64,000 bases of DNA from contig NZHD01000110.1 in assembly GCA_002691205.1 (NCBI GenBank), positions 1 to 64,000 on the forward strand, written 5' to 3'. The stretch's first letter is position 1. Each line of letters starts with the position of its first letter. The translations under genes were made by a program, and so were the position numbers. The stretch is from Deltaproteobacteria bacterium (GTDB taxonomy: Bacteria > Myxococcota_A > UBA9160 > UBA4427). This document shows, piece after piece, positions 52,126 through 61,121 of this stretch. Under the pieces are notes generated by a model. That model did no database searches and had not been told where the DNA came from. It was given only the letters and a program-made list of their open reading frames with translations.

Positions 52126-53379
52126 TCAAACGAGAGAACTGAGCCAGGGCCCAAGACTCATCAATAAAACAGCGCTCACTCCGCCGACCGTGAGTGAAGC
52201 CAATAAGCCCACCGCCAACGGCCGCAAACCGAGCACACGCAATCGAGCCAAGTGGGTCCCCAAGCCCACTGAGGCCATGGCCACTGCGAGACACACCACC
52301 GACAGTTCTGAAAGGCCCCCAATCAGACTTTGCCACTGCATGGGAGACATGAATCCGCCGAAAGGCTCTGGCCCTAAGTCTCCCCAGGTCCGAAAAATAG
52401 CCATGGCGATGAATCCAATGACAAACAATGGCATCGCTTTTAAGAAGCTGGTCCGCGAAATCGATTGATTTAGCCCAGGACCCGAGTAAAGAAGCGCCAT
52501 AATTGGAACAACAGCTACGATAAAAGTGTTCCTTAAGAGCTTGGTGACCATGGCTGCCTCAAGCGTATAGGGAGACGAAAACTGCTGATCATAAAGCAAA
52601 CCCGCCCCCGCGACCTGCGCCGTATCATGGATCGCTGTCCCAAGAAAAATCCCCGACAGCAGAGGGTCTGAACCAAAAAGGGCATGAGCAATAAATGGAT
52701 GCAGTATGAGCGCTAAAAGCCCGAAGAGAGTAATGGTGCCCACCGCATAACTTGTCTCATCATCACTGGCTCCAATCACTGGCGCGATGGCGACAATGGC
52801 CGTGTTCCCGCAAATCGCTGTGCCCACGGCAATCAAAGCGCCTAGTCGACCGGGCAGAGAAAGCACCCGAGTCGCAAAACGGACAACCACCCACGCGCTC
52901 ATAATACAAAGCACAACGAGCGGGAGAGCCACCAAGCCAATGTCCCCCACGGCCGAGACACTCAATTTAATGCCAAGCAGAGCCACTCCGATCCGCAGCC
53001 CTCGACGAAGACAAAATTGAAGACCTCTTTCAAAAATTTTGGGTAGGCCGATCGTGTTTCGGATTAATAAGCCGCTCATGATCGCGATCAGAATCGGCGA
53101 AATCGGCGACGAGTCGGCTCCGAGTAGGCCCTGCCCCAGCGCCCGAGAGAGACCGCTGCCCGCAAAAGCCAGAGCGCCTGCCAAGAGAAGCCCCGGTGCT
53201 AATTCACCCAGCGCTTGAAGAGCTTCATGCCCGCGTGCCCGCCAACCCCCACGACTTGAGCGTTCCGCCTCGGTTTCCGCGAGATCTAGAAAATCGGGCA
53301 CACCCTCCATCCCGTCCGCAAAGCGAAAAAGTTCGGGATTCGAATATGGATCACCTGAAGGCTTTTGGGTAACGCCCAT
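52126..53379 (-). CDS. YeiH family putative sulfate/anion exporter
   Basis: About 417 residues from ATG 53379 (GTG 53412 also open), with ten or so helices. The family patterns are SGLLIRNTIGLP, GIALLGIKLSV-like (VALLGIKLSVSAVGD), GTAICGNTAIVAIAPVI and FLGTAIHDTAQVAGAG. YeiH proteins are proposed to export sulfate-like anions, but this is not proven for most members. A long N-terminal cytoplasmic extension precedes the first helix. Confidence 0.85.
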   Translation of the reverse strand: MGVTQKPSGDPYSNPELFRFADGMEGVPDFLDLAETEAERSSRGGWRARGHEALQALGELAPGLLLAGALAFAGSGLSRALGQGLLGADSSPISPILIAIMSGLLIRNTIGLPKIFERGLQFCLRRGLRIGVALLGIKLSVSAVGDIGLVALPLVVLCIMSAWVVVRFATRVLSLPGRLGALIAVGTAICGNTAIVAIAPVIGASDDETSYAVGTITLFGLLALILHPFIAHALFGSDPLLSGIFLGTAIHDTAQVAGAGLLYDQQFSSPYTLEAAMVTKLLRNTFIVAVVPIMALLYSGPGLNQSISRTSFLKAMPLFVIGFIAMAIFRTWGDLGPEPFGGFMSPMQWQSLIGGLSELSVVCLAVAMASVGLGTHLARLRVLGLRPLAVGLLASLTVGGVSAVLLMSLGPWLSSLV

Positions 53380-53715
53380 CCTCAAAGTTTCGCACACATG
53401 ACACGGAGACACGAATCGATCTTTTTACAAATCAACCATCCAAATAAAAGCATTGCAGACCAAAAGAATCATCTTTTAGAACACTCGCATTCAGGACCTC
53501 TATAAAATAGAGCCCTGCATGCTACTCCTTCACTGGATTTGGGCGCTTCGCCGCCAAAGTATTCTACATTGAAAAGAACTCATCGAATTCAAGCTCCTCA
53601 GAAAGGCCACCCACCCAATCTAAAACAAAGGGATCCAACGGAATTCCAGTCGCATCCGCGATACACACAACCGTCTCAAAGTGTATCTACCTCAATCGAA
53701 AAGAAAGGTTTCAAA
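53380..53715. other. Divergent intergenic region
   Basis: The frame of the LamG gene is open back to 53539 but its likely start is 53716. A TATAAA hexamer at about 53503-53508 with a TTAGAA 19 bases upstream is a possible promoter facing the LamG gene; the spacing is long. No RNA or repeat is seen. Confidence 0.35.
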
Positions 53716-54453
53716 ATGCAGCCAAGTCAGGAGGGCCTCGTCGGCCACTGGCCCTTGAATGAAGGAAGTGGAGACACCGCTCATGACCTCTCGGGCAACG
53801 AACTTCATGGAGCAATCCACGGGTCTACATGGGTCAAAGGAAAAGAGAACACAGGAGACGCAGCCCTCGAGTTTAGGCCAGAAGGAACATGGGTTGAAAT
53901 TCTAGATGACCCGAAGCTCGATATCGTCCATGACATCACTCTCTCAGCTTGGGTCTACAAAGAACAAGATAATACGAGCCGAAAACCTCGGTGGGATGCT
54001 CTCATCTCCAAGTGTCCCAAAGACTACGTCGACCCCGCTCACATCCACTACGAATTGATGATCTCAGGCGTAAACCCCGATGAAGTTTCCTTCTTCTCAA
54101 ATAGCACTATCCCGCCATGTGGTTGGTCGGGCAGATTGGTGCCCATCGCCAAGTGGGTTCACGTTGCGTTCGTACGAAGAAAGAATCGTGGGCAATTCTA
54201 TTTAAACGGAATGCCTACGGACCGATACCGTGTACAAATTGGATACGACCCAGGACATCAGGGCGAAGGCGAGGAGTTTCTCGTCACGAATATTGAACTC
54301 GAAGGTCCAATGCAGTCTGCTGAAAAGGCCCAGAACCTTTACATCGGTTGGGACGGAACGCCAGGATACGGTATGGAAGGAAAAATCAGTGATGTCTATC
54401 TTTACCAGCGTGCGCTCAACGATTTGGAAATGAAAGCACTCTCAGGTCTTTAA
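53716..54453 (+). CDS. LamG/concanavalin-like domain protein, no signal peptide
   Basis: 245 residues from ATG 53716, which GAAAGG precedes. The single domain follows the LamG-like jellyroll: LVGHWPLNEGSGDTAHDLSGN, DITLSAWVYK, WVHVAFVRR, GQFYLNGMP and a closing GKISDVYLYQRALNDLEM. Such domains bind carbohydrates or other ligands and usually sit outside the cell, but no signal peptide is visible. An upstream extension to 53539 does not look like one either. It may be cytoplasmic, or use another export route. Confidence 0.8.
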   Translation: MQPSQEGLVGHWPLNEGSGDTAHDLSGNELHGAIHGSTWVKGKENTGDAALEFRPEGTWVEILDDPKLDIVHDITLSAWVYKEQDNTSRKPRWDALISKCPKDYVDPAHIHYELMISGVNPDEVSFFSNSTIPPCGWSGRLVPIAKWVHVAFVRRKNRGQFYLNGMPTDRYRVQIGYDPGHQGEGEEFLVTNIELEGPMQSAEKAQNLYIGWDGTPGYGMEGKISDVYLYQRALNDLEMKALSGL

Positions 54454-54528
54454 GCCGTCTCCCTTTTCTTTAAATCCCCTTTTCGGAAATGAGTCTCAGA
54501 AAACACGACGGACCCGAATCTGCCTCCC

Positions 54529-55431
54529 TCACGCTTCGTTTTGTGGATTTAAATTGATGGCCTCGATGGTCTCCTTGGTGCTCGTCGGATGGGTCGCCTG
54601 CTCGAAATCACGGATCTGATTCCACGCCTCGTAGACATCATCTGGAGTAAATCCCGAGGGCGGAAAATAGCTCCCTTTGGATCGTTCCCAACGAACCTGA
54701 GAGATCCAGCCTGCCCCCACTTCAAACAATTCACCCGCCGCCTGGCAATCTTCATGACAGAGCCAAGCCACAAGAGGGCTGACTGCGCCAGGATCGAGTT
54801 TTTTCATTGCCTCATTGTCCATAACGGTGCTCATCATTCGAGAGGCCGCGATCGGAGCGATCGTATTCGATTGAATTCCCTTCTTTTTCCCTTCTACAGA
54901 AATCGTCTGTGACAAGCCGTGGAGCGCAAGCTTACAAGCGCTGTAGTTCGCCTGGCCAAAGTTCCCGTAAAGGCCGGCCGCCGAAGTGGTCATCACGAAG
55001 CGCCCGTAGCCTTGCTCTCGCATATGAGCGAAAGCCGCGCGACTCACTTTGAAGGCCCCCTTTAGATGTACATCATAAACAAGGTCCCAGTCATCGTCTG
55101 ACATGTTATGAAGAGAACGGTCTCTCAGAATGCCCGCGTTATTCACCACAATGTCAAGTCGGCCGAAATGATCTAACGCACATTCGACGATCTTCTCTCC
55201 CTCAATCACCGAGTCGCCGTTAGCCACCGCGACACCACCCGCCGCCTCAATCTCGCCTACAACCTCTTGCGCGACGGTCTGATCTTGACCATCACCGGTA
55301 GTAGTGCCCCCTAGGTCGTTAATCACGACTTTCGCTCCGAGTGAAGCAAGCAAACGAGCGTGCGACCTTCCAAGCCCATTACCGGCGCCAGTCACGATGG
55401 CTACTCTGTCTTCAAATTGAATTCCGGGCAT
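54529..55431 (-). CDS. Short-chain dehydrogenase, MFE-2-type 3-hydroxyacyl-CoA dehydrogenase-like
   Basis: About 300 residues from ATG 55431 (the frame is open to 55470). The NAD(P) motif is TGAGNGLG (14-21), followed by NNAG, and the catalytic pair is in NYSACK. The segment VINDLGG and the long C-terminal tail after WISQVRWERSKG match the dehydrogenase half of peroxisomal multifunctional enzyme 2 and its bacterial relatives. These oxidise 3-hydroxyacyl-CoA. The hydratase half is absent, so it should act with a separate hydratase. Confidence 0.85.
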   Translation of the reverse strand: MPGIQFEDRVAIVTGAGNGLGRSHARLLASLGAKVVINDLGGTTTGDGQDQTVAQEVVGEIEAAGGVAVANGDSVIEGEKIVECALDHFGRLDIVVNNAGILRDRSLHNMSDDDWDLVYDVHLKGAFKVSRAAFAHMREQGYGRFVMTTSAAGLYGNFGQANYSACKLALHGLSQTISVEGKKKGIQSNTIAPIAASRMMSTVMDNEAMKKLDPGAVSPLVAWLCHEDCQAAGELFEVGAGWISQVRWERSKGSYFPPSGFTPDDVYEAWNQIRDFEQATHPTSTKETIEAINLNPQNEA

Positions 55432-55937
55432 ACGTTTCCTCGCTTCCATTTTTTCAAATTCGTAGAGCATTGAACTATACAGGTTTCACTTTTTCTCAGC
55501 CGACCCACACGCATTCTCTTCGTCTGAGTCAACACCCCTAGTCGCGTGTTCCGGAGATAACCGATTCACGAAAAATAGAGGCCTCTTTCTAATCCATCGT
55601 AGATATCGTTCATCCCGGTTTTTGCCTACGAGACATCGGATCACCCGACCCGAGGAGTTATCAAGTCGGTAAACCACCACTTACCCGATGCTGATCCGTA
55701 TAGAGGACCACGCGGGAGGTAGCAGGGAGACCTCTCGGCGGTCACATAAGGGATTTTCAACTCAAGTTAAGTTGACCGAGCAGAAGACCTTACAGCCTTT
55801 GCCGAAGCTCTGATCGAAAAAAATGATCAATCCCACCACTCTGGGTGAGGCCATTCGGCCAAGGCGGAACTAGACTTTGCGCTTAAGACCAAACGGACCT
55901 TAAGCGTCTCCAACCAAAAAAAAAGAGGATTCACCGA
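55432..55937. other. Long intergenic region without a recognised gene
   Basis: This spacer of about 500 bp lies between the divergent SDR and class III PLP enzyme genes. Small open frames here lack family signals or ribosome sites. It presumably holds two promoters. I see no tRNA, terminator or repeat. Confidence 0.45.
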
Positions 55938-57278
55938 ATGGCTCAAACTCTCAACAATGAAAAAAGCATTGCGCTCGGAGAGCGATTTGACGAAAGCTAT
56001 TCCTCTTTGCATTCAAATTTCAAAGGTTCGATTAGCTCGGCGCATCACAAAATGTTTATTGAAAAAGCCGAAGGCAGTCGAGTCTGGGACGTGGACGGCA
56101 ACGAATTTATCGACTGGGTGGGTGCGCTCGGCCCGTTGATTCTAGGTCACAGGCACCCCGAGCTCGTGGAATCGCTCAAACAATTCCTCGATGTTCAGGG
56201 TACCGTTCTAGGCTCCGGCATCTATCAAACAGAAGATGACCTTGAGGTCGGCGAGATGATCTGCAAGTTCATGCCCTGCGCCGAGAAAGTCAAGATGTGC
56301 ACTTCGGGCTCAGAAGCCATCCAACTTGCGATTCGTATGGCCCGGGCTTATACCGGGCGATCACGATTCATCCGATTCGGAAGCCACTACCACGGATGGA
56401 TTGACAATGTGGTGGTGGGTGGAATCGACAAACAACCAGACGGCCGTCCTTTCCCTTCAACCCAGTCAGAGGACATGAACTTCTACCAGGCGGAGGGAGC
56501 CGCACCCAGCGCTCTTGAAGAGAGCTTCCTGCTTCCCTGGAATGACATCGAAGTGCTTGAAGACACTCTCCGTCAGTACGGCGATGAAATTTCCATGATT
56601 ATCTTTGAAGCTTTCGGGGCTCAGAATATGTGTCGAAGCCCACTTCCCGGTTTTCTGGAGCGCGTGAGAGAACTCTGCGACGAATACGGCGTCGTCATGT
56701 GCTTCGATGAAATTGTGACCGGCTTTCGAATCGGACTCGGCGGTGCACAGGAATACTATGGGGTCACCCCGGACCTCGCAGTCATTGGCAAAGCCGCCGC
56801 GGGAGGCCTGCCCTTCGCGGCTGTCGTAGGAAAAAGTGAGATCATGAAGCTTCTGGGAGAACGTCGAGTGCTGGGGCCGGGCACGTTTAATGGATATCCA
56901 TTGGGCATGCGGGCCGCACTCACCACCATGTCTATTCTGAGTCGCAATAATGGAGAGGCGTACACGCACCGGGATAAAGTCCAAGCCTTCCTCACAGATG
57001 GCTTTCACTCCGCTGCCCGAAAAAACGGAATCGACATGGCTGTTCAGCAATCTCCCGGGTCAATGTCTCTTCATCTGGGAATCAAGGAAGGCACTGTCTT
57101 TCAAAGACCCGAAGATCTAGCCGGCTTTCGATATCGAAACTTTTTTCAACTCCAGCCAAAACTTTATGAAGAAAGCATCATGGTGATGCCCGACAAAATG
57201 TATGTCTCAGTCGCCCACACCATGGAAGATGCCCAGCAAACAATTGATGCGGTAGATCGAGTTTTAAGCACGTTTTGA
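55938..57278 (+). CDS. Class III PLP-dependent aminotransferase/aminomutase (GSAM-like)
   Basis: 446 residues. PLP-fold markers are all present: SGSEA (123-127), YHGW (151-154), the acidic pair FDEIVTGF (Asp257, Glu258), and the Schiff-base lysine IGKAAAGGLP (Lys285). This resembles glutamate-1-semialdehyde 2,1-aminomutase, but many homologues act on other beta- or omega-amino substrates. Its location among acyl-CoA genes rather than haem genes argues for a catabolic or biosynthetic aminotransferase. AGAGGA precedes the ATG. Confidence 0.85.
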   Translation: MAQTLNNEKSIALGERFDESYSSLHSNFKGSISSAHHKMFIEKAEGSRVWDVDGNEFIDWVGALGPLILGHRHPELVESLKQFLDVQGTVLGSGIYQTEDDLEVGEMICKFMPCAEKVKMCTSGSEAIQLAIRMARAYTGRSRFIRFGSHYHGWIDNVVVGGIDKQPDGRPFPSTQSEDMNFYQAEGAAPSALEESFLLPWNDIEVLEDTLRQYGDEISMIIFEAFGAQNMCRSPLPGFLERVRELCDEYGVVMCFDEIVTGFRIGLGGAQEYYGVTPDLAVIGKAAAGGLPFAAVVGKSEIMKLLGERRVLGPGTFNGYPLGMRAALTTMSILSRNNGEAYTHRDKVQAFLTDGFHSAARKNGIDMAVQQSPGSMSLHLGIKEGTVFQRPEDLAGFRYRNFFQLQPKLYEESIMVMPDKMYVSVAHTMEDAQQTIDAVDRVLSTF

Positions 57279-57315
57279 AGTCTCTAGTTTCGAATCCGGC
57301 TAAAAAAAACTTGAG

Positions 57316-57972
57316 TCAGGCCTTCTCGCCCCAACGGTCAATGAAAGTCTTTTCTTCGGCTGGAATGCGAGTCACCGAACCGAAATTCCCGACCGGGTAG
57401 CCGATAGGGATACTGACCACCACCCCATATGTGTCCGGGATCTCAAAGTGAGCGTGCAATTCATCTTCAAACACTTGATGCATCGTCGTCAAAGCGGCTC
57501 CTAAACCTAGGGCGCGGCAGGCCAACAAAATATTCTGTACGCACGGATAGACGGCTCCGTAATTCGGAGGTGCCAACCCCACGCGGTCTTCAAGCGGGAC
57601 CTTAAAAGGCCAATCTCTTTTACCGCAAACCAGAAGTAAGTAAGGCGCATCTGCAAGATGATCCATCTGGTAGTAGACCGAACGAGCCACTCCAGTGGGT
57701 TCTGCATCTCCCCGCTTCCGTGGATCCACGGGCAATCCAAAGCGGCTCTCCATCGCCAGCGCGTACCGCTTCGCAAACCACTTTTTTTGTTCGCGTTCAC
57801 AAATCAATAGAAATTTCCACGGTTGTAAGTTTTGACCCGACGGAGCATGAACGCCTGTATTTAGAACTTTCCAAATCATCTCGATTGGAACAGGGTCCGG
57901 TTTGATCCTCCTCATCGCACGCACACTCTGAGCGAGTTCAAAAAAAGGCACTTCAGATTCCAAAGTCTTCAT
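57316..57972 (-). CDS. Nitroreductase family flavoprotein
   Basis: 218 residues, standard length. The FMN-binding start SVRAMRRIKPDPVP is followed by HAPSGQNLQPWKF, and the C-terminal half has VGLAPPNYGAVYPCVQNILLACRALGLGAALTT. Members reduce nitro groups, quinones or flavins, or act in other FMN chemistry with NAD(P)H. AGAGGAA lies upstream of the ATG. It is convergent with the PLP enzyme gene. Confidence 0.9.
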   Translation of the reverse strand: MKTLESEVPFFELAQSVRAMRRIKPDPVPIEMIWKVLNTGVHAPSGQNLQPWKFLLICEREQKKWFAKRYALAMESRFGLPVDPRKRGDAEPTGVARSVYYQMDHLADAPYLLLVCGKRDWPFKVPLEDRVGLAPPNYGAVYPCVQNILLACRALGLGAALTTMHQVFEDELHAHFEIPDTYGVVVSIPIGYPVGNFGSVTRIPAEEKTFIDRWGEKA

Positions 57973-58197
57973 AAAAATTCCTCTGTCAAAATATCCCTCT
58001 GTGGATCGAAACGATCCAACTCGATCCTCCGATCAAGCCATCGAAGGCATTCCCATTTTTAAGCGAAGGCACGATCAGAGAGAAGCGCCTCAAACTTCAT
58101 ACCCCTTTTGGGTGGGGGATCGAAAAAGAGATCGGAATGGTAGATTTAAAATTCGTTATTTTAACAGTTAATTCAACACCCTTCGCAAGGAAAAACC

Positions 58198-59754
58198 ATG
58201 AGCGCTGTCGCTAACACTACCAAAGGTAAAATTGAAGGGAAGAAGCTTCTTCATCAGTTTGCCTTCAAAGGAATTCCATATGCGACCGCTCCTGTCGGCC
58301 CTTTGCGTTGGCATCCGCCCGTCCCGCATGAAGCGTGGTCAGATGTACGGCCAGCTCTTGAATACGGAAGTTCGTCCATGCAGTTTTCTTTTGAAAATAT
58401 GTTGCCGGGCTACACACAAGACTCCACCAGCGAAGATTGCCTTTTTCTAAATGTCTGGACCCCAAAACTCGATGGTGCACGCAGGCCCGTCATGGTCTGG
58501 ATACACGGGGGCGGTTTCATGTACGGCTCTGGAAAAGACCTCATGCCTGCAGAACAAAGCTTGGTCAATCGCGGAGATATCGTTCTTGTCTCCATGAATT
58601 ACCGACTTGGGAGCTTAGGTTTTCTCCGGCTGGACCAGGCCACAGGAGGGGAGATTCCCGCTTGCGGCAACGAAGGTCTGCTCGATCAGATTGCCGCCCT
58701 GCAGTGGGTTCAGGACAACATTGAAAACTTTGGAGGTGACCCGAACAACGTCACTATTTTTGGTGAATCCGCTGGCGGAATGGCCGTAGGGGCCCTTTTG
58801 GGCATGCCGGAAGCCAAAGGCCTCTTCCATCGTGCGATCGCTCAGAGCGGATCCGCCCATACCGCAAACACGAATGAACAAAGTCTAACCATTGCTGAGA
58901 AAGTCCTTGAACATGCCGAAACGAGAGATCCCAAGGCCTTGATGGCGTTGACGAGTCAGGAATGTCTAGATCTTGAGTTTAAGCTCATGGGCGGAATCCC
59001 CATGTCGGACGCAAGTGCTTTCGAGCATGATCCTGAAATTGGGACCATGCCCTTCCAGCCTTGCATCGATGGGACCGTGCTTCCCGAACTCCCGATCCGG
59101 TCAGTGTCCAAAGGGTCTGCGACAGGCATCTCTGTTCTCGTTGGGTCGACTCTCGATGAAAACAAAGCTTTTGTTTACGCTGAGCCTTCGATTGCGGAAG
59201 CCACTGATGAATCCATTCGAACCCTGTGTGCTCATATCCTAGACATAGACGGCCTGATCACGGGCTATCGAACTTACCTCTCAAAGCGAGAGGCGTACCA
59301 GGCTCCGGCTGACATCTTTGCTCAGATTGGCACTGATCGACAATTCCGAATTCCGGGCATTCGGCTAGCGGAAACCCAGCTTGCCTACAGTCCGAATGTG
59401 TACAATTACATTATCACATGGCCTTCTCCGGCAATGGATGGGACCATGGGCGCTACCCATGGTATCGAGCTCGGGCCGCTCTTCGGAAGCGCCGAGGACA
59501 CGCAAGAATCAGCGGATTTTTTTGGCAGCGGACCCGAAATGAAACTCTTCTCAGAGTCCATCCAGGATATCTGGGCCGCTTTCGCTCGGACCGGAGACCC
59601 AAGTTGCGATGCCATTGGCGATTGCCCCGCGTATAGTCAGGAGAACCGAGCAACCCTCATCCTTGGCCAGAGATGTGTGATCGAAAATGCACCCTTTGAT
59701 GAAGAGCGGGCCCTCTGGGACCAGCACAGCGACGAAGACATGGGAGACGCCTAG
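58198..59754 (+). CDS. Type B carboxylesterase
   Basis: 518 residues, the usual length. The oxyanion-hole motif HGGG is at 103-106. Ser191 is in FGESAGG, the acidic member is probably Glu321 in TLDENKAF, and His421 is in GATHGIELG, giving a complete catalytic triad. There is no signal peptide, so it is intracellular. It hydrolyses carboxylic esters. AAGGA precedes the ATG. Downstream acyl-CoA dehydrogenases suggest that it may release an acid for CoA-dependent breakdown. Confidence 0.92.
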   Translation: MSAVANTTKGKIEGKKLLHQFAFKGIPYATAPVGPLRWHPPVPHEAWSDVRPALEYGSSSMQFSFENMLPGYTQDSTSEDCLFLNVWTPKLDGARRPVMVWIHGGGFMYGSGKDLMPAEQSLVNRGDIVLVSMNYRLGSLGFLRLDQATGGEIPACGNEGLLDQIAALQWVQDNIENFGGDPNNVTIFGESAGGMAVGALLGMPEAKGLFHRAIAQSGSAHTANTNEQSLTIAEKVLEHAETRDPKALMALTSQECLDLEFKLMGGIPMSDASAFEHDPEIGTMPFQPCIDGTVLPELPIRSVSKGSATGISVLVGSTLDENKAFVYAEPSIAEATDESIRTLCAHILDIDGLITGYRTYLSKREAYQAPADIFAQIGTDRQFRIPGIRLAETQLAYSPNVYNYIITWPSPAMDGTMGATHGIELGPLFGSAEDTQESADFFGSGPEMKLFSESIQDIWAAFARTGDPSCDAIGDCPAYSQENRATLILGQRCVIENAPFDEERALWDQHSDEDMGDA

Positions 59755-59857
59755 CGGCGGCGACGAGGTTGAACCTGTCAACGTGAAAATAAGAACCTAA
59801 GGTAAAATCGACGAGACGCGTAAAATCAAGACAAGAGATAAAAGAAAGGGAATTAAA

Positions 59858-61111
59858 GTGACCCAGGAACGAGAAACTGAAACCATCAACGAGGCTGAGC
59901 TCAGACAACGCGTTCGAACTCTCCTTTCTGAAATTCATCCAGACGATTCACAAGTCGATCAAATTACCTTTCGAGGAGCCCAGTACGATCATGGTCTGGC
60001 TTGGGTTCACTTCCCTAAAGGTCTCGGTGGCCTAGGCCTGTCCCGTGCCGATCAAGCCTTTGTGGACGATGAGCTCTCTCTTCATGCCAAGAACGTAGCG
60101 AGCGATCTCGATGTAAACGGAATTGGAATCGGCATGGGCGCCCCCACAGTCCTGACCTTCGGAACTCCAGAAATGCACCAACGTTACCTACGCCCGATCT
60201 TTACCGGCGAAGAAATTTGGTGTCAGATGTTCAGTGAACCTGGAGCGGGATCAGATGTAGCGGGCCTTTCCTCTCGAGGTGTGAGAGAGGGCGATGATTG
60301 GATCATCAACGGCCAAAAAGTTTGGACTTCGCTGGCTCACTTCTCTTCCTTTGGCATGCTGCTTGTTCGGACCGACCCCACCGCCCCCAAGCATGACGGC
60401 ATGTCTTACTTCCTTCTTGACATGAAAGCGCCCGGTGTTGACATTCGCCCCTTGCATCAAATCACGGGCGAGGCCGAATTCAATGAAATTTTCTTCAACG
60501 ATGTACGGATACCGCACTCCATGATGCTGGGTAAAGAAGGAGCGGGATGGCGTGTCGCGGTGGCGACCTTGATGAACGAACGCGTGGCCCTTGTTGGGGG
60601 TCGAAGCAGCCGGGGCCAGGGGCCCATCAGCCACTTGGTCGAAACATGGAAAACTCGATCAAAGCAATTTGGTTCAACAAACATTGAGCTCGCAAAGAAA
60701 AGCATCGCACAGGATAAAGTACTTCAACTTTATATTGAAGCCGAGATGCTTCGAATCACTCATGAACGCTCAAAAGCCTCTATGACGGACGGCGTACCGG
60801 GGCCCGAGGGCTCGGTTGGAAAACTCATGTCGGCCGAACTCAATATGAAAATATTCGAAGATACCCTTGATCTCATGGGCAATGACGCACTGACCTATGA
60901 ACCAGGCTACGAGCTAAGAAGACCGGGAGATCTTCACTTTGAAGGTGAAAGTGCCCTCAAGCACGCCTTTCTGAGAAGCCGCGCAAATTCAATCGAGGGC
61001 GGAACCTCGGAAATCATGCGCAACATTCTAGCGGAGCGAGTGCTCGGACTCCCTGGAGAAACACGCGTCGACAAGGGCATCCCCTGGACCGACGTTCCCC
61101 GCAGCAGTTGA
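59858..61111 (+). CDS. Acyl-CoA dehydrogenase, larger subunit of pair 1
   Basis: 417 residues from GTG 59858, preceded by AAAGG. FAD and substrate motifs are WCQMFSEPGAGSDVA, DDWIINGQKVWTS and the C-terminal IEGGTSEIMRNILAERVLGLPG. Acyl-CoA dehydrogenases introduce an alpha-beta double bond into acyl-CoA. On alignment, the glutamate position of medium-chain enzymes (YEGT) reads Gly, with a Glu one residue earlier. It precedes a shorter dehydrogenase gene by 10 bp, as in heterotetrameric enzymes of steroid side-chain degradation. Confidence 0.9.
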   Translation: MTQERETETINEAELRQRVRTLLSEIHPDDSQVDQITFRGAQYDHGLAWVHFPKGLGGLGLSRADQAFVDDELSLHAKNVASDLDVNGIGIGMGAPTVLTFGTPEMHQRYLRPIFTGEEIWCQMFSEPGAGSDVAGLSSRGVREGDDWIINGQKVWTSLAHFSSFGMLLVRTDPTAPKHDGMSYFLLDMKAPGVDIRPLHQITGEAEFNEIFFNDVRIPHSMMLGKEGAGWRVAVATLMNERVALVGGRSSRGQGPISHLVETWKTRSKQFGSTNIELAKKSIAQDKVLQLYIEAEMLRITHERSKASMTDGVPGPEGSVGKLMSAELNMKIFEDTLDLMGNDALTYEPGYELRRPGDLHFEGESALKHAFLRSRANSIEGGTSEIMRNILAERVLGLPGETRVDKGIPWTDVPRSS

Positions 61112-61121
61112 AGGAAGAAAA

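Noticed and set aside
57287-57297. T-loop-like GTTTCGAATCC just after the PLP enzyme gene
   Set aside because: Sequence upstream is coding and no acceptor, D or anticodon stem can be drawn, so it is not a tRNA.
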